From NCBI GenBank assembly GCA_008704415.1, contig VXIS01000049.1:124001-188000 (forward strand): a stretch of DNA of 64,000 nt, in the 5' to 3' direction. The translations under genes and the position numbers were made by a program. The notes below the pieces were generated by a model that worked only from the letters and a program-made list of their open reading frames with translations, did no database searches and was not told where the DNA came from. Shown one piece after another: positions 21,148 through 32,245 of the stretch (position 1 is its first letter; every line of letters begins with the position of its first letter). The stretch comes from Sphaerosporella brunnea (Eukaryota > Ascomycota > Pezizomycetes > Pezizales > Pyronemataceae).

Positions 21148-22926
21148 TCATATTATGATCATCTTCGCACTGATGCGGCCATTGATCCCGACATGGGTAG
21201 TGTGCTTCATCCACTGTTGAAGCTGGAATGCATTGAATGGTGGAGATGTAGGGCATCAGGTTCAAGCTGCCTCGCTGTGCTTTGGACACCAAACATTAAA
21301 ATCCTTCTGTCATTGCCCGCATAACCTTCACACCTGTTCCCCACCATGAAGCCCCTGTAGCGTTAGCGAGTACAATGTTTCCTTTGACGGTTTGCCGGGT
21401 TTCACGCACGCAATCTATAAAGAGGTACGGATGCCGCTAGCATATGAATGGCACTGTTATGCTCTGTATTGGCTTTTCCTATACGGCCATTCATCATTGC
21501 AATATACAAACACAACAGGGGGCATGGGGGACCGATGCGAACCATTACAACAGGCGTAGCATCAATGAACAGTGACTTACCGGCAGTGGCGAGCAATGCC
21601 CGGCTCAGGGTGCTGTCATCACGACCTCATGAAATCGAGTCCAGCGTGCGTTGGAGTGTTCTTCTACGATGCCACGTCCGGCAAAAACAACCATGCAAAG
21701 ATGAAATGTGTGGACCCATGTCTAGCATCCCAGACAGAAAAGGTTTTATGAGCGTGATGTCAATGACAGCAGGTTGTATACCGGTGTACGGTGCGGTGTA
21801 GAGGATGGCGTGGAGGTACATCGACATCCACCCGATTCGTGGTTTCGAGGGCCAACGCGTGGTACTTGCTCATTGCACCTGATTGCCTATCTAACCCGTG
21901 ACTTTTGCTTCCCTGCATGTACCTACCTGCCCTACCGCTCTGCCGTCTTCCCACCGTCGAGGGGCTCTCGTCGGGGTTGCCGCAGCTGCACCTTAACAGT
22001 CACAGCATTGGCATCTACCGCGATATGAACGCAGGCGTTTCTCATGATGGACTCCTCGGAGTGCTCATAACAAGTGAGCGGACGGTGCCAATGGGCACCG
22101 CATAGGGCAAACGGCAGACAAGGCCATGTAGGGCTCAAACTGCCGTCCTCACCACCATCGAGGATGTTTCTTGTCTGTATTCGACGGCGAACAATCATGA
22201 CAGACCCCCTAAACGTTCCAACCCTCATCCTGGACGCCCCCTTATTGATGCGATCATACAGGTCAACTAAGACCCACTAACTACCCGGACACAAAATACA
22301 ATAGAGTGAAAAAATGGATGAAATATGCCTGTGACATCAGAAATATGATCCGTGGCCACCAGAGCCGAATCACTCGTTGCCTGCTCACTCAATGACAAAT
22401 CACCATCTTCCACCGCGCATTGCCCAAGCTTTGTATCCCACAGAAACTGCAGGATGTGGTTCGTCGCCTTCATCTCCTTGAACAGCTAGTAGTAGGCTGG
22501 ATCCTCACGGGCAGCCCAGCCACCTTCCTCGATATATCCGATGGCCACACGCGGGCGAAATCAAAAAGGAACGATATGAACTCCTGAATTATTGCGGTAT
22601 ATTTGGGTCCACCAAATGATTCGACGACGGCGGAACATGATAGAACAAATGACGAGGATCCCGGTCAACCAAAAATCCAGAGCAACGGCCAAACCCTGGA
22701 GAATCTCGTCCTGCAACCGCATTACAGAATGCGTGCACAATATGTGGGACCCGCCGCTCCGCAGTTGCGCTGGCAGCACCCCCTCGCAGCGGATGTGACT
22801 AGCATATATATATAGGCAGCTATGTTGGTGGATATCCAGGTACGCTTCAATTCCTGGTCTGAAATAGGCACTTGACGACCTATCCCAGATCCTTTCGCCA
22901 TCCATTCTCCTTCGTATCAAGTGTTA
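21148..22926. other. No confident gene
   Basis: Only weak frames. A minus frame at 22561-22920 (119 codons) has a hydrophobic stretch, LDFWLTGILVICSIMF, before RRRR; it could be a membrane-protein remnant. Nothing else recognised. Confidence 0.3.
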
Positions 22927-23361
22927 TTACTCTACCATCCAGCTGAAACCACCACTATTCAGTCTCCCCATAATGCAACGACAAGGAAGGAATAAGATGT
23001 GCAGAAATGACATCAGACCAGTCACCGGGGAGGCATCGCGGTCACATGACTTGGGAATCTTGAGATGACGATGCCGCCACACTGCAATCACATCACTCTC
23101 AAATGCCCTTTCCTGCGGCTCCACCAAACACCGCTGGATAGTTCTAAAACATGAGATCGCGTAAATTGACCTGCCCGAGCGGCCAGGCAAAGGCTTTTCA
23201 ACAATAACCCTCAACCAGCCGCTGGCTAGTTCGAAACCATGCTCCGATTCGTCGGATGTTCCGTCTTCACTTGAGCAAGGACGTGAATTGACCTGAGCGC
23301 CAGACCTAGCAAAGAAATCAGGTCTGATTTCAACGCCAATCAGGGTCTGCCTATGGAGCCA
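22927..23361 (-). CDS. Unrecognised reading frame, 5' end missing
   Basis: About 144 codons open on the minus strand after a TAA at 23364-23362. The composition is natural: an acidic Ser-rich patch (SSEDGTSDESEHG), then SGWLRVIVEKPLPGRSG and FESDVIAVWRHRHLKIPK. Upstream, other frames continue with GYEEMNVNGSIGRP and GGASFRDVDFNAVASELL, so the gene probably extends to about 23560 through frameshifts or introns. No family recognised. Likely a decayed or mis-assembled host gene. Confidence 0.35.
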   Translation of the reverse strand, partial: WLHRQTLIGVEIRPDFFARSGAQVNSRPCSSEDGTSDESEHGFELASGWLRVIVEKPLPGRSGRSIYAISCFRTIQRCLVEPQERAFESDVIAVWRHRHLKIPKSCDRDASPVTGLMSFLHILFLPCRCIMGRLNSGGFSWMVE

Positions 23362-25635
23362 TTAACATTCATTTCCTCATAGCCCGGCGGCACGAAACCG
23401 CCTGGTCCTCCGACCACATTGGTTCAGACGCCTCAAACCAAAAGCTCTGACGCCACAGCATTGAAATCAACGTCACGGAAACTCGCGCCCCCTTGCTGCA
23501 ACGCCTCCAGAGAGAGATGATTGTTCCGCGGCACAGCGAAGGGGACAACGTTGGTCATTTCCTTGCCTGCATTGCCATGCTCCTAGGTAAACGCATCATT
23601 CAGTATTAGTGAGCTGTTGGGGCGCAGGCGCAGGATCGTGCACCCGATCGGGCGCTGCCACCATCTTGTGGGTTGCTGGATGCAGAGGTATGCGTTGTTG
23701 AAGAGGTTGTGACATCGCTTGCCGTGGTACGTGTCGTTCAAGGTGGTCAACCGTGACTCGAGCACGATTATTCACCTTTGGCAATTGCGACAGTCGCCTC
23801 GCCGGTCATCGTGGTAGGCGGAACGTGAAGCCGTCCGTGCATCGCTGCTGTCCATAGTGCACTGCCTGCCAGGATGATTCACCATACTCGGGCAGAGTCC
23901 ACTATGCAATCTACCCCTATTATGCTTCTCCGCCTCGCAGGAGAAGGCTCAGAAGATGCAAGCAGAACCCCGACATGTGACGATCTCTACTGCACCCACT
24001 CCATTGACCAACCATTTGAATGCGGCTGTCTGGTTTCTTGCGAGTCCATGCAACCACATCCGGCCACAGCACATCCAGTAGGAACATGGGATGTCGCACG
24101 AAGAAAAAAGTACACAGTCAGCTCAAGGACTATTTTCCTCCTCCTCAAGAAGCAGAGCTACGCTGCCAAGAATGTACAGTTGCTACTTGCTGTGACGACA
24201 TCGTAGTATACGCGCGTATCAACTAAACTCTTCGGATTTCTGAAGAGGGTGCTTTAATCTTTGCAGATACCGACGAAGCCAATCTTTCGGAGACGCTGGA
24301 ATTGAAGCCCTTTTCGCAGCACGAACCAATTCGTATTGCGACATATTTAATTATGAAAGCTGAGATGCAACAATATCTTGCAGCTCCGATAATTAACAAA
24401 TTAACAAAAACAATGGTTACATTGTGAGGTGGGACAACAATGAGAATCTATATGCTCTTCTGACGAGGTAAGCCTGGAACTATGCCGCGGGCACTTCCTC
24501 CTATGTCTCAGCTGTGCGAGTATCTGGTCGCGCTTGCGACCTGTGTAGTAAACAGTGTAGCCGTCAGTCCCCCAACAACGCGTTGTCAAGAAGGCGGCTG
24601 ACTGAATAATGGTGGGGGGGATGGACCGTCCATCAGCCATTATCTTTACAGGTTGGATGCGGACAATAAATTGAATTACACACAACGCAGATATGATCAT
24701 GGTTGTGAAACATTCGCTGAGTCTGGCCAAGGAAGATGTTCCGGTTGTCGGGGTGGAATTACTAGCGATTGAACAGGGTCGTAGGCCCTTAGAGGCCTTG
24801 TGGGCGAATTTTGGGGGGGCGTGGGGGGGGGGGGTGCCGGCGGCGTGACTCTGCGGCCCCCCGGGCACAGTTCAAAAGGTCAAATGTCAGGATAGATGTT
24901 TGTGTGTTGAGATATTTTCACACCACGCGCCAAAATCATGCGAATTTCATTGAGTCGATTATAACACCGAAATGCGCTTCGCACCCATCAGGAAGTCTAC
25001 CCGGGTGGTGCGCGGGCCTTCCTCGCGCGTATCGGTGTCGCAGCCTCCATAGTGGATTTGGGCCTTTCGGTGCTCTCGATGTTGCAATCACTGCATGCCT
25101 CAAAACCACAGTCAAGGGAGCCTGCAATATATCATCAAACAGAACCGGTATTAAGTCCCGCTGACTGTAGCTGGTTGTTGAGCTCAAAGACATGCTGCTT
25201 CTCGGAGACAGGGGCAAAGAATTTGGTGCAGAGTATCACGGGTTTAGGAACAATTAGGTTGGCCGATGTGATGCTATCTTAGGTTCGCAAGTGCATTCAC
25301 TCGTACAAGCGCTGTGAGGGACTGTGGGTCGTTGGGTGGGTAATCAGTCGGCGCTGGTCGGTATTTGTACGCACTTGGAGATCCAAACCGCAAAATCAGA
25401 TGTAGACTTGGCCAGGGTCGTTGTGGGGCGCAGGCACATCACGTCTTCATGGGAGACGGGCGGATTGCGTGCACTCATGAGCAGCCACACGTGCACGAGA
25501 GCAGAACTAGTGATAGTAACTGAGTGTCATCATTGCAGATTGCGAACTAATCACATGCTCTTGCACCACCAGAAATTCAATGAACGGTTCCGTGCAGTAC
25601 GGGCCTGTACACTATTGCATAAACGCCGTCGATCC
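23362..25635. other. No confident gene
   Basis: A minus frame at 24401-24868 (155 codons, ...IISALCVIQFIVRIQPVKI..., Cys-rich end) and a plus frame at 23874-24206 are open but unrecognised. A run of eleven G lies near 24826-24836. Confidence 0.3.
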
Positions 25636-27929
25636 TCACGGCCGGTACTCCTTCAAACGAGCGATGCCCCTATCCAAAATATCCAATACGGCGTTATACA
25701 TATCGCGTATATCCTCCTCGGACTGGCGCGTGGCTGGTAACATCATTGGCGAACCATCTTCGTCCATGACCCACCGCGGGCTACAGCGGTTCTTCCGCGA
25801 GTGGTCAATCAGCTCACGCCAGGCATCGGCCACGACCCATAATTGCTGCTTTGCGGTGTCGTTAAACGTGGGGAACACGTTGCGCATAAACAGGTTCTGC
25901 TCCAAATACATGACTTTCTGGCTGGCGGCGGAGATTCGGAGGTCGTGGGCCTGGTCTGGTTCGGGGTTGATGCCTGTGAAGATGGTGGGAAGCGGCTTCG
26001 GAGTCCGCAGAGCACCACGCTCATCGTAATGGATGGCGATGTCCAGCAGCACGTAGTAGAAACTCTCCAGGTCCTGGATCGGCGAGTGCGGCTCGCTCAT
26101 ATCTCCTGTCAGGACGTCAATGCTCATGTACCTGAACGTGCCGGTGATGAAGTCAGCTCCAGACAGTCCCAGTCGCGCGCGATCGATCGCGAAGTCGAAA
26201 TCGATCAGGAAACCGTATGGGAACTTCGCGGGTGTTCCTCGTTGCGGATGGAGGAGGATGTTGTTCAGGGATACGTCGCGATGCACGATGTTGTGTTCCG
26301 TGTACATGTGGCGATGACCAAGCACTGCGTCCCGCAGAGCGAGGAGAAGGTGTCTGTAAGAAGTGAACGCGAGCAAAGGGTACCCCAGTGGACTCATAAT
26401 GAGACGTGTTTTGACGCGTTTCTGAAGGCGAGTGCCGTCATCTGTCGTCTTGTAGAGGTTCCTGCTGGTGTCGGTGAGGCGCCGTATCCAAGTACGCCCT
26501 TTGTCCTGCGCACCGTGGTCGATGCCCTTTCTGACGTGGCCAGCAACGTCCATGACGCTCCCGGTTGGCCCACATCGCACGTCGGTGTGCCAGATATACT
26601 TTGGCAAGCCCACAGTTTCCGGCGTGACCCGGGCAAGGATATCGCCCTCTTGGTCACGCTCGAACGCTCGCCACTGGTCCTTAATGACATACACCCATGG
26701 GCTGCCATCGGGTTGATCGAACGGTCGAGCACGCCAGCACACTGTTCCACGAGTTGCTATTGCATACCGGCGAACGATGAAGCTGTGGCAGATGCGGTAC
26801 TTTTCATTATCAGCGACGATGAACGGCTCGGGCAGGCTCCGGTTGACGAAATGAACGGTTGGATCATAGACAACGTCGACGACAGTGTTGAACGGGTTCC
26901 ATCTGATCGTGGGATCGAATCCCACGGCCTCTGAGTCTGGGGTCAAGAAAAACTTCATCGCGCCCAGGAAGAGCTTGGGTTGCTGGTGAATATCTATCGA
27001 CGTTGATCCGAGAGCTCCGGATCTGTCAAAGCGGAAGATGCGCAGGAGTGAGCCACAGAGAGTGAAACCGAAAGCCCAACACCTCTGCGGCTGAGTACCG
27101 AAGATTTCACGCATGTAATTCGCGAGTTGGATGAACGTTCTGTCGCGGCCGTCTTTGTCTGGGTTACTCTTCAGCTCGCCGACGACGCGAACCTGGTCCC
27201 AGTATGTCCGAGGATGTTGCCCAGAAAGGCAACATCGGACAATCAGATCACCTTTTCTGTTCGCATCTCCGTTCTTGATGACGATATTACCGGAGCTCAC
27301 GTATTGCGTCGTGCACTCAAGCGCAGCCGCCGTGCACCCGTCTGGCGCTGCTGCCGTGGCATTTTTCGCAGCAGCGCGTGTGTTCCGCGGTCTAGGGGGA
27401 CCATATTTCGACTGCTTAGAGTCGTTCGTCACCGCTCCTGGCGTCTCTTGAATCAGGGGGTGTATGTCCGTGAAAAACCACTTCAGAACCCTGTGCTCGT
27501 GTGTCGACTCGGGCCACCCGACCCAGCGGGAGCCATCGTGGAGGTGAGCAGGTCCAGCAATGTTGTCGAAAATCTCCCACAGCGTGTCGATGTCATAGAT
27601 GACTCTGTCCCAAAGCTCGTTGTACAAACTGAGATCCGTCACCTTCCGAGCTTCGATCCTTTTTTTAGTCGGTTGCCGGTGTCATTGAAGGCGTGCGGAC
27701 GCAAGGCGTCGGAGTTCATGCTGGGCGGCGTTGACATAGTAGTCCACGCAGTCGATTCGGTCGATGTCTGAGCCTGGTCTTCGATGGAAATCATGGCCAC
27801 CGATGCGGCCAAGCCTGTGGTGGCACTCCGAGCCTCTGCAGCATCTTCGGATGGCGGTGGCAGTGGTTCAGGAGTCGCGGGAAGACCTGCGCAGAGCACA
27901 GGTGTTGAGCGGATCGGGCCCCGCTGCAT
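25636..27929 (-). CDS. FunK1-type fungal protein kinase (frame shifts at an A7 run)
   Basis: From 27642 down to 25636, 668 codons are open. Landmarks: VRVVGELKSNPDKDGRD, then IVHRDVSLNNIL (catalytic loop, about residue 455), FLIDFDFAID (DFG position is D-F-D) and GTFRYMSIDVL (activation-segment end), then DLESFYYVLLDIAIHYDE. These are hallmarks of the FunK1 family (fungal-type protein kinase) and the length fits. The frame has no ATG near its start. The overlapping frame 27929-27639 begins with ATG and ends NDTGNRLKKGSKLGR; the two meet at seven A's (27660-27666, T's on plus), so a one-base difference there would join them. Either an indel or assembly error, or a short intron. Substrate unknown; family role inferred from name only. 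Confidence 0.8.
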
Positions 27930-28136
27930 TTGGCGTTTTAGGGCAACCGACGTGGTAGATGGTGAAGTTGTTGTGGTGGATGGTGAGATTGTTGGAACAC
28001 GAGCTGCAGCGATGGATGGATGGATGCCCGTGGCTTGATGATATGTTTTTGGGATGATGCTGTCCTCAGCTCAACCTCCAGAACAAGCTCTAAAACCCCG
28101 CAACTCGTCGAGTGCTTCACAGCTGACTTCCGGGTA
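27930..28136. promoter_or_regulatory. Upstream region of the FunK1 gene
   Basis: Spacer between the kinase start and the TIR element at 28137. No TATA box recognised on the minus strand. Confidence 0.25.
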
Positions 28137-29142
28137 TCCCTGTGGTACACGCGCGGAATGGGTAAAGATACTCGGATTTTTACTCATTCGATCTGGGTAA
28201 CCAGCGGGTGAGGTTTTACCCAGTAATTTACTCAGTTTTTCTGGGTAAAATACCCAGGTACTGGGTATCTCGCAGGCCAGAAATATGGATATCTCGCAGG
28301 CCAGAAATCTGGATATCTGGGGTTTTTTACTCGGTGCAAGCAGTGTATCTGAGGTGTTTTACACAGTCGAATCTTGGTATTGGATACCATTTTACTCTCC
28401 CGGATCCTTGTAAATTCTGGCGCTTCCCACACTCACACCCCCCCCCCCCCCACCTTTTTTCATCCCGTTCACCCCGTTCACCCCGTTCGCCCACACCCCC
28501 GCCCCCAACCCTCGTTGCCCATCGCCAAGAAGCAAATTCAACTTAACCCGCAAGAAAATTATGACTGTCCGGCCGGTCAGCGACGAGGAAAGTGTGGATG
28601 AAAGAGCGTACAACCCTCCGACGCAAAGAAATTGAAATTATTCGCGAGCTAAGTGTGCTGCTGCTCGCCTTGCCTTCTGAGCGTTATTTGCCGCTGTTAC
28701 GGCGCGCGTCAACTGGGTCTGAAATATTGGGGGTGTGGGGTGGGTTTTTGGAAGTTCGAAAATATTGTAGGAGGGTATTGTGAGTTGTGCGAGGACGTAT
28801 TTTTGCAAGGCTGAGCAAGTTCGGACTGGTGGCGACTTGGAGGATATTTTGATGTGGCAGCTGTTTGGGAGGACGTAATGAAGGAATATAGCGCGTGGTA
28901 TACCCGGAGAAAAGTTGCCTCACTTAGTATCACTCGAACCTGGATTACTAAAAATCTCGATACACATATTCTATTGAGTAACTCAAGATGGTGGGGTGCG
29001 ATATATCCATTTTCTACTGAGTAACTCGGCAAGGGTCGACGCGGTACCCAGATTTGAGTATCTTTACTCAGATTCTGAGTAACTTTGTTAGGCGGGTCTG
29101 GGTAAGATACCCATATCCTACACAAGGCGTGTACCACAGGGG
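28137..29142. mobile_element. Non-autonomous TIR element with TA target duplication (1006 bp)
   Basis: The ends YCCCTGTGGTACACGC are inverted repeats, flanked by TA at 28135-28136 and 29143-29144. Further in, both ends carry repeats of CTGGGTAA / TACCCAG and GATACTC. The interior has a C14 run (28438-28451) and short frames (plus 28592-28783; minus 28709-29182) without transposase motifs. A TA duplication suggests a Tc1/mariner-like or related mobiliser (inference). Confidence 0.7.
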
Positions 29143-29144
29143 TA

Positions 29145-29640
29145 TGTGCGTTCTTTAGGCAGGGTAACGCATAGTACACCACTTGGAAATCGCATCAATT
29201 CCGGGATGGACTGGAATCTATCCGTATACACTCAATGAGAGCAACTGCACCGTGTTTCGTTTCACACAGATACGCCCTGACTGCAACGTAATTCACTTGT
29301 TAGATAGGGGCGACTTCCTTCGACAAGAATGCAAGTGCATAGGGGGATGGGCGCCGCGAGGCAAAGAGAGTAAGGGAAAAAAAAAAAGAAAAACACCCAA
29401 ATGGGGAGCGGCTGGGTGTGTTGGGATCAAAGCCGAAGGGATAGGATGATAGCAGGCGGGGTATAGGATTACTGTTGTTCGTCAGCTGGGTTTTGGTATG
29501 CACGTCAGATGAACCGATTGCGGAAACGGGCATACATAGGATGACGGCAGTCGCAGTAGGTGGTGGTCATTTTCACTGCCTAGGGCGGGTACATGTGTAA
29601 TGTAATGCAGAAGTGCGACGGAGATACGATGGTAGTTTTT
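29145..29640. other. No gene seen
   Basis: Short frames only; an A12-rich tract at about 29380-29395. Confidence 0.35.
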
Positions 29641-30470
29641 GTTTTGTTTTAATCATATTGTATTCGGCCGCTTGCGGCCATGACATATGTAAAAGAAAGG
29701 ACTATGCTACCCCTTCGGCAGAGCCGACTACTGAGGCCTGCGGCGCTTCTAAGGAAAAGGACTAAGGAAATCGCACCAAATCGTAAAAGCGCACCAAGGG
29801 AAAAAACAACGTCATAACAGGATGCCTCTATCAGGCCATGATCCGACTTTGGTAGTGTTTAGGAAGTCAATGACGGCCGCTGTGCACCTATCATCCCCGA
29901 GCAGAGCGGAGGTGGCCGTCGCCGGCCAGCGCTTCCGTCCTCCTGCCTTCGTAGCCTCCGAAACCCTCCTCCGGAGGACCCGCTGCTCGTTCTTCCACCT
30001 CTTGCAACACTTGAAAAGGTGGTCCCGAGTCTGGACGGCGCTGCTGCCGCACCACCAGCACTTGTCATCCGCTCGTTGGCCCGTCTTGAGGAGGCATGGG
30101 ACAGTGGGCGCTTTGCCGGCGCGGAGCTGATACAAGCGCGACGCCAGCGACATCTTTGTTTTGGCCGCGGCGGGGTCTGGCTTCTTTCGTCGTCGGTAGT
30201 ACGTTTTGGCGGCGCAGTTCTTGGCCAGCCATTCTTCTCTGTCCCGGGACCTTGCCTCAGTGGTCAGGCGGTCGATTGCCGCGAGCGACGTGGTGCCGAG
30301 CAGATCGTCGGTCAGGGGCTTAATGCGGCCTTGTGCTGCTGGCTCGGCGTCCTTGTTTGCCAGCTCGTTGCCCGGAATGCCTTTGTGACCCGGCCCCCAG
30401 CGGTATTCGACCATCCATCCTACGTGTCTCATCATTGTATCATTGCAAGAACATGGTCACTGTTGACAAC
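29641..30470 (-). mobile_element. 5'-truncated LINE (Tad1-like), RNase H end plus 3' UTR
   Basis: The coding end (29812-30435), a ~170-bp 3' UTR, the palindrome GGCCGCAAGCGGCC (29666-29679) and the tail ATATGATTAAAACAAAAC (29641-29660 on minus). It has the same terminal layout as the copy at 12005. Confidence 0.75.
29812..30435 (-). pseudogene. LINE polyprotein C-terminus (RNase H tail and zinc motif)
   Basis: 207 codons. WGPGHKGIPGNELANKDA is the RNase H block found at the end of Tad1-type LINE reverse transcriptases. CLLKTGQRADDKCWWC followed by H-x3-C is the C-terminal CCHC-like zinc motif. The frame ends in a normal stop. Upstream (above 30435) a TGA interrupts and the catalytic RT and endonuclease parts are missing, so it is a dead 5'-truncated copy. 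Confidence 0.8.
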
Positions 30471-30604
30471 ATCCGTGTCCCTCGGATGGTTTTTCGTACC
30501 ATCAACACTTCTGTGCAAGGACTTCCAGGCGGCTTCGCTGAAAAACATCGAGAGTAAGGCCTAGCCAAATTCACCCAGAGGGCCCAACGACTTCTATCTT
30601 GCAG

Positions 30605-32119
30605 ATTGGAAAGGCCAACTGGTGGTCATCGGTTGAAGACGCGCGCAGATCGCTGGCGGGGAAGTCGGTTGTCTCGCGACCCCTTAAAGCGCGTCCAAGG
30701 AAGGGCGCGTGTGGGGAATGCGGAAAAGAGGGAGTCGAGGTCGCCGAACACATGAGGGTGGTATGTGCGATTGCATGGTCGGTCAGACTCGACTGTTGCT
30801 GATCCCAGTGCTAGCATCACCACCTGTACGTGTGCCCCGCTGATCGCTACAAGTACATCAAGGCGACGAGATACCAAAAAGACTGGATCCGTCTTGCATG
30901 CCCCGGCGGGCACTGCCGGGTGGCATTCCACCCGGGATGCGCCGGGTGGTGGCCGTCGGAGGCTGCGGCCGAGGCGCACAGGAAGTAGTGTTGCGCCCGA
31001 GCGGAGTCGAGTCGAGCGCGGGGTAGACTCGAATCCGCTCGTGAGATTTAGAAGCTCGACTCGTGAGCCCGAGCCGGGGCAGCATGAGCTCGAGCTAAAG
31101 CTCGAGTCGGCCATATAAAATCACATTTTGACGCACGCGGGAGGACAATGTAGATTATCTATGAGAGTATAAAGTTCGCAGATCAATCGGATGAATCTGA
31201 AAGGCCCGAAGAGGAGTTCAGCGCAGCTTTGACGTCCGATTCAACACCCTCCGCTGCATCATGGTCATCCTGGGCGGTGTCTATAGTTCCACCAATCGGC
31301 GCCGGTTCTCTCTCCGCCTCCTCATATGTAGTCTCGTTCCATTCTTGCAAGAGTCAGAAATCGGTGCTCATTCAGCGTCCACCAGGGAAGGGGGTCGGTT
31401 CTTACGTCCACGGGGGGGTCCGCATACATAACGTGGAGTCTCTGATGCCTCCATTGTGCCTGAAGCGTTGTTCGTAGCCTGCACTCGTCGTCTAATGTTG
31501 CCAAACATTGCAGCAAGATCTTCATCAACTTGAACGCTTCGAAGGTGAGTGTTTTCAATTGTTTCCACCGAGCCGCGCCCGCTGTTGGTTGGCTGACATC
31601 CGTGAGGTTGTCCGGGTGAAGTTGGGGTTTTGGAGTCGGGAGGGGGAGCGAGGGAGGTGGGAGCCGGGTGGTTATAGGACGGGGAGTCAACTGGAGGGTA
31701 CCGGCGGCGAAACCTCGTGCTATCTAGAAAGCTCGAATGACTCGAGTCCGACCCGAGCTCAAACATTTTTCGATCGAGCGCACTCGAGCGCAAAAATACA
31801 TAGACCCGAGCGGGCTCGTGCTCGCCGCCCGAGCTTTGGGCTCGAGCCGGCTCCGCTCGTGCGCCACACTAACAGGAAGGCGCTTGCCGGTGACGGCGAC
31901 GATGACGGAGAGGAAGAGGCGGAATGGCGTGGATTCTCCGACCACGAGCCGGCGGAGGAGAGTGAGGAGTCTGAGGACTCTGAGGACTCTGAGGAGGACC
32001 CTGGTGCTGGACCAACATCCATCATGCATCTGGATTTCAATATTCAGAGCGGGGTGTCTCCCAGCGGTCCGGGTCGGATGGTCAGGGAGCTGCGGCAACA
32101 ATGGGAGGGGCGTCGTTAA
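30605..32119 (+). pseudogene. Host zinc-motif gene split by a hAT element
   Basis: Exon 30605-30760 (...GACGECGKEGVEVAEHMRV) joins across a 54-nt intron (GTATGT..CTAG, 30761-30814) to 30815-30985 (LYVCPADRYKYIK, then RLACPGGHCRVAFHPGCAGW). There a hAT element (30986-31871) interrupts. Skipping the element and one copy of its 8-bp duplication, the frame continues from 31880 to TAA 32119 (ALAGDGDDDGEEEAEW, acidic ESEDSEDSEED, ending LRQQWEGRR). The Cys/His spacing (CxxC, CxxxHC, HxxC) suggests a zinc-binding fold. Its family is not certain; the C-terminal zinc module of SLX1-type nucleases is one idea I could not support. The 5' end is unresolved. Both halves have no stops, so the insertion looks recent. 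Confidence 0.55.
30986..31871. mobile_element. Non-autonomous hAT-type element 3 (886 bp), inside an exon
   Basis: Termini TAGTGTTGCGCCCGAGCGGAG and CTCCGCTCGTGCGCCACACTA; perfect 8-bp duplication ACAGGAAG at 30978-30985 and 31872-31879. Subterminal CTCGAG words and an interior related to the element at 8211. Confidence 0.9.
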
Positions 32120-32139
32120 GGTCGCCGTGACTGGATGGA

Positions 32140-32245
32140 AGCCCCCAGTCTTTTTTTTTTTTTCTTTTTTTTTTTCGTTTAAATACAATCAACGACTTTT
32201 TTCTCGCGACACTCCGCATTATGTCATGGCCGCAAGCGGCCGGAT
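32140..32245. mobile_element. Poly-T/poly-A tract with LINE-like palindrome
   Basis: A T-rich run (about 32152-32176) and GTTTAAATACAATC are followed by ATGTCATGGCCGCAAGCGGC (32221-32240; full palindrome 32228-32241). The palindrome and its ATGTCAT flank match those of the LINE tails at 12042 and 29666, but the A-tract lies on the other side. A rearranged or different LINE end is possible. Confidence 0.35.

Noticed and set aside
30605..32119. Assignment of the split zinc-motif gene to SLX1
   Set aside because: Cys/His spacing does not convincingly match the SLX1 zinc module and no GIY-YIG domain is seen upstream.
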